Origin: Oscillospiraceae bacterium
Lineage (GTDB): Bacteria > Bacillota > Clostridia > Oscillospirales > Ruminococcaceae
Direction of reading: 5' to 3'
DNA length: 5,163 nt
Assembly: GCA_031285645.1 (NCBI GenBank)
Contig: JAITVU010000186.1
Span: 1-5,163 of the forward strand
Both the position numbers and the translations under genes were made by a program. Under the pieces are notes generated by a model. That model saw nothing but the letters and a program-made list of their open reading frames with translations. It made no database searches and was not told where the DNA came from. Position 1 is the stretch's first letter, and the number at the start of each line of letters is the position of its first letter. Shown in pieces: positions 1-5,163 of this stretch.

Positions 1-18
1 CCGGGGTCTCTGCCCCGG
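1..18. terminator. GC-rich stem-loop at left edge, possible terminator of an upstream gene
   Basis: Bases 1-6 (CCGGGG) pair perfectly with 13-18 (CCCCGG) around a 6-base loop. The stem may extend left beyond the window. A T-rich stretch (TTCATTTTAA) follows only after a GGGGAGG spacer, so it is not a textbook intrinsic terminator. It could be the end of an upstream transcript, or a chance GC palindrome. The window edge prevents a firm call. Confidence 0.3.
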
Positions 19-54
19 GGAGGTTCATTTTAACAAGACGCAAGCCGACTGTCC

Positions 55-82
55 ATATTCAATTAAACTGTTAATTGAATAT
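55..82. repeat. Perfect 12-bp inverted repeat, candidate operator or terminator
   Basis: Bases 55-66 (ATATTCAATTAA) are the exact reverse complement of 71-82, separated by the four bases ACTG. The right arm runs into a short T-tract (82-86). As RNA this is a 12-bp AT-rich hairpin followed by U residues, so it could be a weak, possibly bidirectional terminator. As DNA it is a long dyad about 170 bp upstream of the first gene, which would also suit a regulator operator. The sequence does not match an operator I can name, such as the AraR site or a catabolite cre site. Confidence 0.5.
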
Positions 83-103
83 TTTTCATTTAATATCCCG
101 GCA

Positions 104-159
104 TTTCATACATAACTTCAGATTTAATAATATATTTTATGTTGAGTGTATAGTAAAAT
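104..159 (+). promoter_or_regulatory. AT-rich candidate promoter region for the operon
   Basis: The 55-160 stretch is much more AT-rich than the genes and holds several -10-like hexamers: TATATT (131-136), TATAGT (149-154) and TAAAAT (154-159), each 5 of 6 to TATAAT. No good -35 box lies 16-18 bp upstream of any of them; the nearest are weak (for example TTCATA at 105-110). The call rests mainly on position, base composition and the absence of other upstream space. A start just after 160 would place the stem-loop at 167-207 at the 5' end of the mRNA. Confidence 0.25.
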
Positions 160-166
160 GTTGTCA

Positions 167-207
167 CACGATGGAACGGTGCGTGCCACTGACGCACCAT
201 TGTCGTG
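167..207 (+). promoter_or_regulatory. Stem-loop in the 5' leader of the binding-protein mRNA
   Basis: GGTGCGT (178-184) pairs perfectly with ACGCACC (192-198) around a 7-base loop. An outer helix of 167-174 with 200-207 adds five Watson-Crick and three G-U pairs, separated by a small internal loop (175-177 against 199). No U-tract follows, so it does not look like a terminator. A smaller stem-loop (CCGGTG 213-218 with CGCCGG 228-233, including one G-U pair) follows just before the ribosome binding site. Possible roles are mRNA stabilisation, translational control or a protein-binding leader. I recognise no known riboswitch class. Confidence 0.4.
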
Positions 208-251
208 CAGACCCGGTGATAATTCTACGCCGGTAAAATAAGGAGGTTTAT

Positions 252-1931
252 ATGAAACTCTGTAAGCGATTTACCTGTGTTGCTCTGGCCGTTTTGATTG
301 TCATCGGCGCGGCGGCATGTGGAAACGGTACCGCTGAGCAATCGGCCGATCAGCCGTCCGCGTCCACATCTGCGTCGGCTGCGGTTTCGGACGGCGGGTC
401 CTCGGAAGCCGCCGCGCCTGTGGCTGACGGTGAGTGGCAGCCCACCCACGATTATTCCGAGAGACTTAAGATCACAACATCCAACGTTGGTGTTGTCGAA
501 GGACATGACTTTACGTCCGGTGACGGCCTGGCCCAGTTCTATTCCGATAAATTCAATATCGATCTGGAAGTGGCCGCCACAACGTACGACAACTGGGATG
601 AGCGCATGCGCGTTTGGATCAACTCCGGCGACATGCCCGACACGGCCGTCATCAACTATAAACATGTCGATTTCAGCTCCTATGTGGAGCAGGGGCTGGT
701 CAAGCGCTTCCCCGACGACTGGAAAGAGCGCTGGCCGAATCTGGCCAAGGCTTTCAGCGTCTCGACGCTCGGCCCCAAAATGGAAGAAGTGTTTGACGGG
801 ACATATTTCCATGCGCGTCCGCGATTCAGCGAAAATCTGCCGGGCGATCCGCTGCCCAACCACCAGTCCATTTTCCTGCGCAAGGATTGGGCCGAGGCCG
901 TCGGTTTCCCGGTTAAAACCGCCTACACAATCCCCGAAATTATGGAATACCTACAGCTTATTCAGGATCAGGATCCCGGGAAGCTCGGTGAAAAGCTGAT
1001 CCCGCTGGCCGGAAACCCCGCCTATTCCGCGCGCATGTTTGTTTACAGCAACAGCGCGCACTACGATAATTTCTACAAGGATACGGACGGCGTTTACAAA
1101 TGGGGCCCGGCCTCCGACGATACCCTGGAAGGCCTGAAAATCTTTAAAGAGGCTTACGACAAGAAACTGCTCAATCCCGAGTTCTATACATACAAGATCG
1201 ACCAGGATATTGAGCAGGTGACGATCCAGGCGGTTGCGGGCGCATGCTACACATCCGCGACGACAGGCGGTATCCGCTCGTACTTCATCAGGGATTTCGA
1301 GGGGAACAACGAAGGCCTCAAAGCCGACGACTGCATGCATGTCGCGACCCTACTCGGCGTGGACGGCAACTATCATCAGGAGGATCTTATCAACTTCTGG
1401 GGCGTTGTCGCCTTCAACCCCGACATCGACGACGCCAAATTCGAGCGTTACATGGATATCCTCGACTTTAACGCGACGCCAAAAGGCCTTGCCATTCTGA
1501 ACCTGGGGCTCGAGGGCGAGGACTGGGTTCTGGAGAACGGCGAATACAAATCCATGCTGCCCGAAGGCACGACTATCGGCGGCAAAACAGGCAAATACCC
1601 CAGCCAGGGTTATACATTGGGCGCGTCCATCCTGTTCGATGACTTCGCGTTCAGCAACCCCAATATTCCCAAACACATCCGGGAAATGTCGCGCCAGCTC
1701 TATGCTGAAAGATGCGAAATCGCGACGCCTGAAACCTTTACAAAAGTCGACTGGGATCTTTACTGCTACGATTCGCCCAGCAAACGGAAGGTCGCCTTTG
1801 ATTACGGGACCGAATACTCAAGCCTTGTGACGATGGACGGCGACATCGAGGCCAACTGGCGCGCCTGGGTGGACGCTAAAATGGCGATGGTCCAGCCCGT
1901 TTTGGATGAGCTGAACGCCTTAGGCCAATAA
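252..1931 (+). CDS. Carbohydrate ABC transporter substrate-binding lipoprotein (LplA/YtcQ-like, extracellular solute-binding family 1)
   Basis: This 559-residue protein should capture an oligosaccharide outside the cell and hand it to the two permeases downstream. The N-terminus is a lipoprotein signal: basic start (K2, K5, R6), hydrophobic core about residues 10-22, and lipobox GAAAC with the lipidated Cys at 23. A Ser/Ala/Gly-rich linker follows to about residue 60. The mature domain carries SGDMPD at 125-130, like the SGDLPD-type motif of this large binding-protein family, and IFLRKDWAEAVGFP at 207-220, which fits the family's typical RKDWLDKLGL-type segment. About 500-560 residues is normal for the group. 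The ATG is fixed by AGGAGG at 241-246, five bases upstream. TAA is followed directly by TAG. The substrate cannot be read from the sequence; the GH51 gene in the operon suggests arabino-oligosaccharides (inference). Family assignment is strong, ligand uncertain. Confidence 0.93.
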   Translation: MKLCKRFTCVALAVLIVIGAAACGNGTAEQSADQPSASTSASAAVSDGGSSEAAAPVADGEWQPTHDYSERLKITTSNVGVVEGHDFTSGDGLAQFYSDKFNIDLEVAATTYDNWDERMRVWINSGDMPDTAVINYKHVDFSSYVEQGLVKRFPDDWKERWPNLAKAFSVSTLGPKMEEVFDGTYFHARPRFSENLPGDPLPNHQSIFLRKDWAEAVGFPVKTAYTIPEIMEYLQLIQDQDPGKLGEKLIPLAGNPAYSARMFVYSNSAHYDNFYKDTDGVYKWGPASDDTLEGLKIFKEAYDKKLLNPEFYTYKIDQDIEQVTIQAVAGACYTSATTGGIRSYFIRDFEGNNEGLKADDCMHVATLLGVDGNYHQEDLINFWGVVAFNPDIDDAKFERYMDILDFNATPKGLAILNLGLEGEDWVLENGEYKSMLPEGTTIGGKTGKYPSQGYTLGASILFDDFAFSNPNIPKHIREMSRQLYAERCEIATPETFTKVDWDLYCYDSPSKRKVAFDYGTEYSSLVTMDGDIEANWRAWVDAKMAMVQPVLDELNALGQ

Positions 1932-1962
1932 TAGCGTACCCATTTGTTAAAAAAACTGACAA

Positions 1963-2010
1963 AGCCGATAGTGGCGGGTGGACTGCCGCCCGCCGCTTCG
2001 GTTGGTTTTT
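1963..2010 (+). terminator. Strong hairpin with U-tract between binding-protein and permease genes (partial terminator or attenuator)
   Basis: The left arm 1963-1981 pairs with the right arm 1986-2003 around the tetraloop ACTG (1982-1985), giving about 18 bp with three G-U pairs and one bulged base (T1969). GGTTTTT follows at 2004-2010. This has the form of an intrinsic terminator, beginning about 30 bp after the binding-protein stop. The permease gene follows only 64 bp later in the same direction with no clear promoter of its own, so the likely role is partial termination or protection of the upstream mRNA's 3' end. Either would give more binding protein than membrane subunits, a common pattern in such operons. 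Confidence 0.75.
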
Positions 2011-2062
2011 GAATGCGCGGTTAAATTTATCGGTCCGATCAGGTAATAAATCTAAATCTTGC

Positions 2063-2070
2063 AAAGGAGG
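2063..2070 (+). promoter_or_regulatory. Ribosome binding site that fixes the first permease start
   Basis: AAAGGAGG lies four bases before ATG at 2075. The reading frame stays open upstream to a TTG at 2009, but that codon overlaps the U-tract of the terminator-like hairpin and has no Shine-Dalgarno site. The ATG at 2075 is therefore the start. Confidence 0.85.
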
Positions 2071-2074
2071 CGCT

Positions 2075-3010
2075 ATGGATAAACAATCAGCACTCCCTAA
2101 AAAAGCGCCGCTGTGGACGAGGATCAAAAAGGCAAAGGAAGTCTATCTGCTTGTTTTGCCCGGCGTCGTCTGGTATGCGATTTTCGCCTATATCCCCATT
2201 TATGGGCTGACACTGGCCTTCAAGACCTATAAGGCCAGCCTCGGTATTTTCGGGAGCCCGTGGATCGGGCTGGAGAATTATGTATACGTCTTCAGGGACC
2301 CCAGCTTCATGGAGGCTGTGTGGCGCACGATATACATCAACGCCGGGCGCCTGATTTTTCAGTTCCCTGTCCCGATCATTCTGGCGCTCATTCTCAACGA
2401 GGTGCATGTGCGCCGCTACAAAAAGGTGGTCCAGACCATCTACACTTTCCCCCATTTCCTGTCGTGGGTGATTGTGTCCAGCGTTTTGGTCAACTTCCTC
2501 AGCGTCAACGGCGTTGTCAACGGCATTATTGGCTTCTTTGGCGGGGAGAGCGTCAATTTCGTCGGCTCTCCCAAGCTTTTTCAGCCGCTGCTCTACGCGA
2601 CCGAAAGCTGGAAATCGGCCGGATGGAGCATGATTATTTACATAGCGGCGATCGCCGGTATCGACACGGAACAGTATGAATCCGCCCAGATTGACGGCGC
2701 AAGCCGTTTGCAGGCGATTTGGTACATCACGCTTCCGGGACTCAAAAGCACCATCATCGTCATGTTCATCCTTGCGGTCGGCAACTTAATGAACGCCGGG
2801 TTTGACCAGATCTTTAATATGAGCAACGCGGCGACATCGAAGGTCGCCGAGATCCTCGATATGTACATTTACCGCATCACGTTCCAGGGCGCGGCCGACT
2901 TTTCCTTTTCCAGCGCGGTCAGTCTCTTCCGTTCCATTGTTAACTTCCTCCTGCTTCTGACCGCGGACCGCGTGTGCAAGCTGCTGGGCTCGGACGGCCT
3001 CTTCGGTTAA
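2075..3010 (+). CDS. lplB: Carbohydrate ABC transporter permease, LplB family
   Basis: This 311-residue integral membrane protein is one half of the transport channel and should pair with the YtcP-type permease downstream. Hydrophobic segments lie near residues 24-50, 86-107, 122-145, 182-196, 225-245 and 280-298, matching the usual six helices. The N-terminal block VYLLVLPGVVWYAIFAYIPI (23-42) is typical of the LplB group. The cytoplasmic EAA loop that docks the ATPase is present at about 202-221 (ESAQIDGA...ITLP, with G208 and P221). Length is normal for the family. The symbol is given at family level; the sugar is not shown by the sequence. No gene for the ATPase partner lies in the window, so a shared MsmK/MsmX-like ATPase is probable (family knowledge). 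It follows the binding-protein gene after a strong hairpin, so it is probably transcribed by read-through. Confidence 0.93.
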   Translation: MDKQSALPKKAPLWTRIKKAKEVYLLVLPGVVWYAIFAYIPIYGLTLAFKTYKASLGIFGSPWIGLENYVYVFRDPSFMEAVWRTIYINAGRLIFQFPVPIILALILNEVHVRRYKKVVQTIYTFPHFLSWVIVSSVLVNFLSVNGVVNGIIGFFGGESVNFVGSPKLFQPLLYATESWKSAGWSMIIYIAAIAGIDTEQYESAQIDGASRLQAIWYITLPGLKSTIIVMFILAVGNLMNAGFDQIFNMSNAATSKVAEILDMYIYRITFQGAADFSFSSAVSLFRSIVNFLLLLTADRVCKLLGSDGLFG

Positions 3011-3121
3011 CGCGGTTATGCCGTTTTTCACGTGCAGGACGAAAAGACGTGCCATGCCCGGTATCGGACTCCATAAGACCCACATTCCACATATTTATTC
3101 CCACCGCCATAATATGGTGCG

Positions 3122-3128
3122 AAAGGGG
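3122..3128 (+). promoter_or_regulatory. Ribosome binding site that supports a TTG start
   Basis: AAAGGGG lies seven bases upstream of TTG at 3136. It is a slightly imperfect Shine-Dalgarno site. No ATG or GTG is in frame near it, and the next in-frame ATG (3241) falls inside the first membrane helix. The pairing of this site with TTG decides the start. Confidence 0.65.
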
Positions 3129-3135
3129 TGTTCAA

Positions 3136-4041
3136 TTGGCAACTAAAACAATAAATGCGGTGAAAAAGCGCGGGCGTCTTGTCAACCGCTTTGAGCTGCT
3201 GGACGTCTTTCTTCTCATTATTCTGACGGCGTTCGCGCTCATGATTATCGTGCCATTTATCAACGTGCTGGCGATATCCTTTACAACGCATAAGGAGTAT
3301 CTCGACACGCCGGTGTTGCTTTTCCCTAAAAAATGGACGCTCGACAACTACAAAATGCTCTTTGAGGACGGCCGGATCTGGGTGGGCTACCGCACGACGC
3401 TGATTTTCCTGTGCATCGGCATGCCGCTTAATATGATCCTGACGACAAGCATGGCATACGGCCTGAGCCGCCCCACTTTTCCGTTCAAGAAATTCCTTGT
3501 CTATTTCGTCATTATCACAATGTTATTTCACGGCGGCATCATTCCCATGTACCTGCTTATGAAACAGCTCAACCTGATTAATAAGATTTGGTCCGTTATC
3601 CTGGCCTCCGGCATGAACTCCTTTTATTTAATTATCATGCGCAATTATTTTATCTCATTGCCGGAGTCCATTATGGAATCCGCCAAGCTGGACGGCGCGA
3701 ACGAATGGCGCATCCTGCTCAGGATCGTTCTGCCGATCTCATTGCCGATTATAGCGACGATCACGCTGTTTTACTCGGTTGACCGCTGGAATGAATGGTT
3801 TAACCCCATGATTTTTATCCGGCGCAACGATCTTGTCGCTTTGCAGCTTGTGCTGCGCTCCATGATCGTCGACATGAAGATCAGCGACGCCGCCACATTA
3901 TCGGCCAAGCTGGAAACGCAGTTTTCCGACGGCATGAAGATGGCCGCCGTTATTGTGACAATGCTGCCGGTGATGTGTATTTACCCGTTTCTGCAAAAGC
4001 ACTTTACAAAAGGCATTATGATTGGCGCCATCAAGGCGTAA
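3136..4041 (+). CDS. ytcP: Carbohydrate ABC transporter permease, YtcP/LplC family, TTG start
   Basis: This 301-residue membrane protein is the second channel subunit, partner of the LplB-type permease upstream. Hydrophobic stretches lie near residues 22-49, 86-109, 119-142, 152-170, 198-214 and 268-286. The EAA loop is at about 181-200 ([11 protein letters not shown]...VLP, with G187 and P200). The C-terminus [18 protein letters not shown] is the hallmark ending of the YtcP/LplC group, so the gene is complete. The TTG start gives a short basic N-terminus (KKRGR at 10-14) before helix 1, as expected for the family. The frame is open further upstream to about 2974, but that would overlap the preceding permease gene and add 54 residues unlike the family. 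Unlike the tight join to the next gene, 125 bp separate it from the previous stop. The symbol is family level. Confidence 0.92.
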   Translation: MATKTINAVKKRGRLVNRFELLDVFLLIILTAFALMIIVPFINVLAISFTTHKEYLDTPVLLFPKKWTLDNYKMLFEDGRIWVGYRTTLIFLCIGMPLNMILTTSMAYGLSRPTFPFKKFLVYFVIITMLFHGGIIPMYLLMKQLNLINKIWSVILASGMNSFYLIIMRNYFISLPESIMESAKLDGANEWRILLRIVLPISLPIIATITLFYSVDRWNEWFNPMIFIRRNDLVALQLVLRSMIVDMKISDAATLSAKLETQFSDGMKMAAVIVTMLPVMCIYPFLQKHFTKGIMIGAIKA

Positions 4042-4058
4042 AAAAAGGAGGAAAAACG

Positions 4059-5163
4059 ATGCGCGCGACTATCGATATCAGAAGGAAAGGGCCGGTTATC
4101 GACCGGCATATCTACGGGCATTTTTCAGAGCATCTGGGACGGTGCGTGTACGACGGCTACTGGGTGGGGGAGGACTCGCCGATCCCCAATGTGCGGGGAA
4201 TCCGCACCGATATTGTGGATGCGATGAAGGCGATCAGGACGCCGAACATCCGCTGGCCAGGCGGCTGCTTCGCGGATGATTACCACTGGATGGACGCCAT
4301 CGGGCCCAAGGAGAAGCGCATACCGATGGTCAATGTACACTGGGGCGGGACGCTGGAAAACAACCACTTCGGCACGCATGAGTTTATGGACCTGTGCGAG
4401 CAGGTGGGGTGTGAGCCGTATATATGCGGGAATGTCGGCAGCGGTACGGTGCGCGAAATGCGCGACTGGCTGGAATATATGACGGACGACGGACAGTCCC
4501 CAATGGCGCAGCTGCGGCGGCAAAACGGCCGGGAAAAGGCCTGGGGAATCAAATACTTCGGCGTGGGCAACGAAAACTGGGGTTGCGGCGGCTTCATGAC
4601 GGCGGAGGAGTACGCGGGGGAATTCCGGCGCTACGCGACTTATGTGCGGGATTACCAGTATATGGGTAAAAGCAATTGGTGGCAGGCGCCGCCTGTCGTC
4701 CGCATCGCGGGCGGACACAACGCGGAGCGCTACGACTGGACTGAAACGCTGATGCGCGCGGCCGGAAGCCGGCTCATGGGCGGTCTCTCCGTACACTGCT
4801 ATGTGAAGCCGGGCGAGGAGATGAACGGAACCAGCTTCTCGGAAGACAGCTGGTACCAGACCGCCGCGAACACCTATAAAAAAGAGGAACTCTTCAAAAA
4901 AAGCGTCAGCATTATGGATTATTATGACCCCGAAAAGAATATCATGATGGCGGTTGATGAGTGGGGGATCTGGGTGGACAACGAGCCCGGCACGCCGCCC
5001 GGCTTCCTGTTCCAGCAGAATACAATGCGCTCGGCGCTGTGCGCCGTGCTGATGCTGCATATGTTCCACCGCTACGCGGACCGCATCAGGCTCGCGAACC
5101 TGGCCCAGACCATCAACGTCTTGCAGTCGATCATCCTGACCGAGGGCGGCAAGATGGTCAAGA
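4059..5163 (+). CDS. abfA: GH51 alpha-L-arabinofuranosidase, 3' end cut by the window
   Basis: The first 368 residues are present and no stop is reached; family members are about 500 residues, so roughly 130 residues, mostly the C-terminal beta-sandwich, are missing. The enzyme removes terminal alpha-L-arabinofuranosyl units from arabino-oligosaccharides with retention of configuration. Visible landmarks of the catalytic TIM barrel are [10 protein letters not shown] (18-27), [13 protein letters not shown] (65-77), [11 protein letters not shown] (105-115), the acid/base Glu172 in [11 protein letters not shown] (168-178), HCY (246-248), the nucleophile Glu301 in VDEWG (299-303), and AQTIN (349-353). 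These line up with the substrate-contacting positions known for GH51. No signal peptide is seen, so it acts in the cytoplasm on imported sugars. ATG at 4059 is preceded by AAGGAGG (4045-4051) at seven bases, and lies only 17 bp after the permease stop, so it is in the same operon. Exact substrate (arabinan, arabinoxylan or other side chains) is not decidable. Confidence 0.95.
   Translation, partial: MRATIDIRRKGPVIDRHIYGHFSEHLGRCVYDGYWVGEDSPIPNVRGIRTDIVDAMKAIRTPNIRWPGGCFADDYHWMDAIGPKEKRIPMVNVHWGGTLENNHFGTHEFMDLCEQVGCEPYICGNVGSGTVREMRDWLEYMTDDGQSPMAQLRRQNGREKAWGIKYFGVGNENWGCGGFMTAEEYAGEFRRYATYVRDYQYMGKSNWWQAPPVVRIAGGHNAERYDWTETLMRAAGSRLMGGLSVHCYVKPGEEMNGTSFSEDSWYQTAANTYKKEELFKKSVSIMDYYDPEKNIMMAVDEWGIWVDNEPGTPPGFLFQQNTMRSALCAVLMLHMFHRYADRIRLANLAQTINVLQSIILTEGGKMVK

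Noticed and set aside
225..863. Antisense open frame (212 codons) over the start of the binding-protein gene
   Set aside because: It overlaps the signal peptide and mature domain of a well-supported gene, and its product has no recognisable domain.
298..999. Second + strand open frame (233 codons) within the binding-protein gene
   Set aside because: It is an out-of-frame shadow with a Pro/Ser/Arg-rich product and no ribosome binding site.
2029..2039. Short palindrome ATCGGTCCGAT between the hairpin and the first permease
   Set aside because: Eleven bases with 5-bp arms can easily arise by chance, and no promoter elements are arranged around it.
2009..2074. Upstream TTG start that would add 22 residues to the first permease
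   Set aside because: It overlaps the terminator-like U-tract, lacks a ribosome binding site, and the added residues do not resemble the family N-terminus. ATG 2075 has AAAGGAGG at a good distance.
3018..3146. Possible 42-codon small gene (ATG 3018 to TAA 3146) in the gap between the permeases
   Set aside because: No Shine-Dalgarno site precedes it, the product is basic and His-rich with no recognisable feature, and it overlaps the TTG start of the next gene. Chance is the simpler explanation, though a conservation check would settle it.
4125..5069. Long antisense open frame (314 codons) opposite the GH51 gene
   Set aside because: It lies wholly inside the GH51 coding region, which has clear family motifs and both catalytic Glu residues. 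The antisense product is rich in Arg, His and Ala with no recognisable domain, as expected for a GC-rich shadow frame.
1..5163. CRISPR arrays, tRNA or rRNA genes, insertion sequences, attachment sites
   Set aside because: I saw no regularly spaced direct repeats, no tRNA-like cloverleaf with a conserved TTCGA arm, and no transposase or recombinase motifs on either strand.

Overview
The window reads as one sugar-uptake and utilisation operon of a low-to-moderate GC Gram-positive bacterium, most likely an anaerobic Clostridia-type Firmicute. Supporting signs are AGGAGG-type Shine-Dalgarno sites, a lipoprotein solute-binding protein, LplB/YtcP-family permeases and a GH51 enzyme of the clostridial type. 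The genus cannot be told from this sequence. All four genes lie on the + strand and fill nearly everything after base 251.

Bases 1-251 hold no convincing gene. They contain a GC-rich stem-loop at the very left edge, a perfect 12-bp AT-rich inverted repeat (55-82), an AT-rich candidate promoter stretch (about 104-159), and two stem-loops (167-207 and 213-233) that would sit in the 5' leader of the first mRNA. Then come a lipoprotein substrate-binding protein (252-1931), a strong hairpin with a U-tract (1963-2010), a first permease (2075-3010), a 125-bp gap, a second permease that starts at TTG (3136-4041), and, after 17 bp, a GH51 alpha-L-arabinofuranosidase (4059 to the right edge, cut off).

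The likely joint function is capture and import of an arabinose-containing oligosaccharide by the ABC transporter, followed by release of arabinose in the cytoplasm by the GH51 enzyme, which has no signal peptide. No ATPase gene lies here. This is usual for the family, which often borrows a shared MsmK/MsmX-type ATPase encoded elsewhere. No regulator lies in the window either.

I found no clearly new biological system. The most informative details are the hairpin between the binding-protein and permease genes (probably setting their expression ratio), the structured leader, and the TTG start with an unexplained gap before the second permease.
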